Source: Lamellibrachia columna
Lineage: Eukaryota > Annelida > Polychaeta > Sabellida > Siboglinidae
NCBI GenBank assembly: GCA_963662155.1
Contig: OY759266.1
Location: 12,081,835-12,145,834 of the forward strand
Direction: 5' to 3'
DNA: 64,000 nt
Part shown: positions 63,562 through 64,000 of the stretch, in pieces
How the letters are laid out: every line of letters begins with the position of its first letter
How positions within the stretch are numbered: the stretch's first letter is position 1
The notes under the pieces: generated by a model
What the model was told of the DNA's origin: nothing
The model's input: only the letters and a program-made list of their open reading frames with translations
Databases searched by the model: none
Position numbers and translations under genes: made by a program

Positions 63562-64000
63562 ATTAACATTATTATGTATTATGAAATATATTTAAAATAT
63601 ATGCAAGGCAAGCAATGGATAATGTTTATACATTATTACTCAGTGACAAAATAATTTACTCTATATAAATAATATACCCACTAAATTATTAATTTGTTCC
63701 ATTCAAATAATTTAAGATTTCTTGATAATCTTGATGGACATTGGAACAAAATTGTTCAGTGTCTTCGCCTTCTTTGCAGTGAAAGCTCTTAGTCTCCTGC
63801 CTGATGGTAGTGTCTCATACTACTGTGAAAGGATGTGACACAAGTCACTTATGATTTGCAAACCCTTTCTCATGGCTCTTTTCTCATACGGCTCACTTAG
63901 TCCAGTCCAGTCACTCCCACAACCTTACTTCCCTATTGACAACACTGTTCAACCTGAATCTACTCTTCACACTCAAAGTGCCAAACCAGCAGACAACAGA
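63562..64000 (-). mobile_element. Second copy of the 48-49 kb LINE, runs off the window
   Basis: Near-identical to 48,537-48,982 with small indels (for example GTGTCTTCGCCTTCTTTGCA in both). The outer 3' tail seen at 48.3-48.5 kb is missing and the hairpin stands in its place. Confidence 0.9.

Overview
The window is nuclear DNA of an invertebrate metazoan, probably a marine one; the species cannot be fixed from the sequence. This rests on spliced genes with GT/AG introns, a peptide-type G-protein-coupled receptor, a eukaryotic tRNA-Gly, and many CR1/L2-type LINEs, a hAT element, pogo-like (Tc1/mariner superfamily) elements, a MULE-type relic and large micro- and minisatellites. Gene density is low and most open frames are shadows of repeats. 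|| Layout. 0-8.8 kb: a decayed copy of a coiled-coil gene first exon, LINE pieces, a 1.3 kb 24-bp minisatellite open in several frames, MITE-like repeats and CT/GA tracts. 8.8-12.9 kb: a pogo-like element inserted into an older repeat whose empty counterpart lies near 17.96 kb, then a 36-bp minisatellite. 13.38-17.34 kb (+): a two-exon class A GPCR of 467 aa, the best conventional gene here. 19.5-23.3 kb: a nested transposon stack, hAT-like element (perfect 8-bp target duplication) > pogo-like element (22-bp inverted ends, TA target) > tRNA-derived SINE. 24.5-28.8 kb (+): a decayed, intron-containing MULE transposase-related gene with a C-terminal SWIM finger and a 52-bp tandem expansion inside one exon. 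30.4-31.7 kb: a rearranged partial pseudocopy of the GPCR joined to an inverted copy of DNA from 19.0-19.3 kb. || 32.3-47.1 kb (-): two tandem paralogous three-exon genes (here gene B, 185 aa, and gene A, 175 aa) for small charged coiled-coil proteins of a family I do not recognise. Their coding introns are all in phase 1, and exons 2 and 3 each end in the same RY..LK.MIK motif, so the gene itself looks built by exon duplication. A related orphan first exon lies at 36.9 kb, with a decayed copy at the left edge of the window. This is the best candidate for something undescribed. LINEs (33.5-35.2 kb and 38.4-41.7 kb) and repeats lie between and within them. || 48.3-56.3 kb: a LINE 3' part and a 6.8 kb minisatellite of about 300 units of 22 or 26 bp with higher-order structure. 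56.3-64 kb: short tandem repeats, LINE fragments, a tRNA-Gly(GCC) gene at 58.8 kb, two long hairpins, and at the right edge a second copy of the 48-49 kb LINE. || The GPCR, the coiled-coil pair and the tRNA show no shared pathway; the rest is transposon and satellite turnover.
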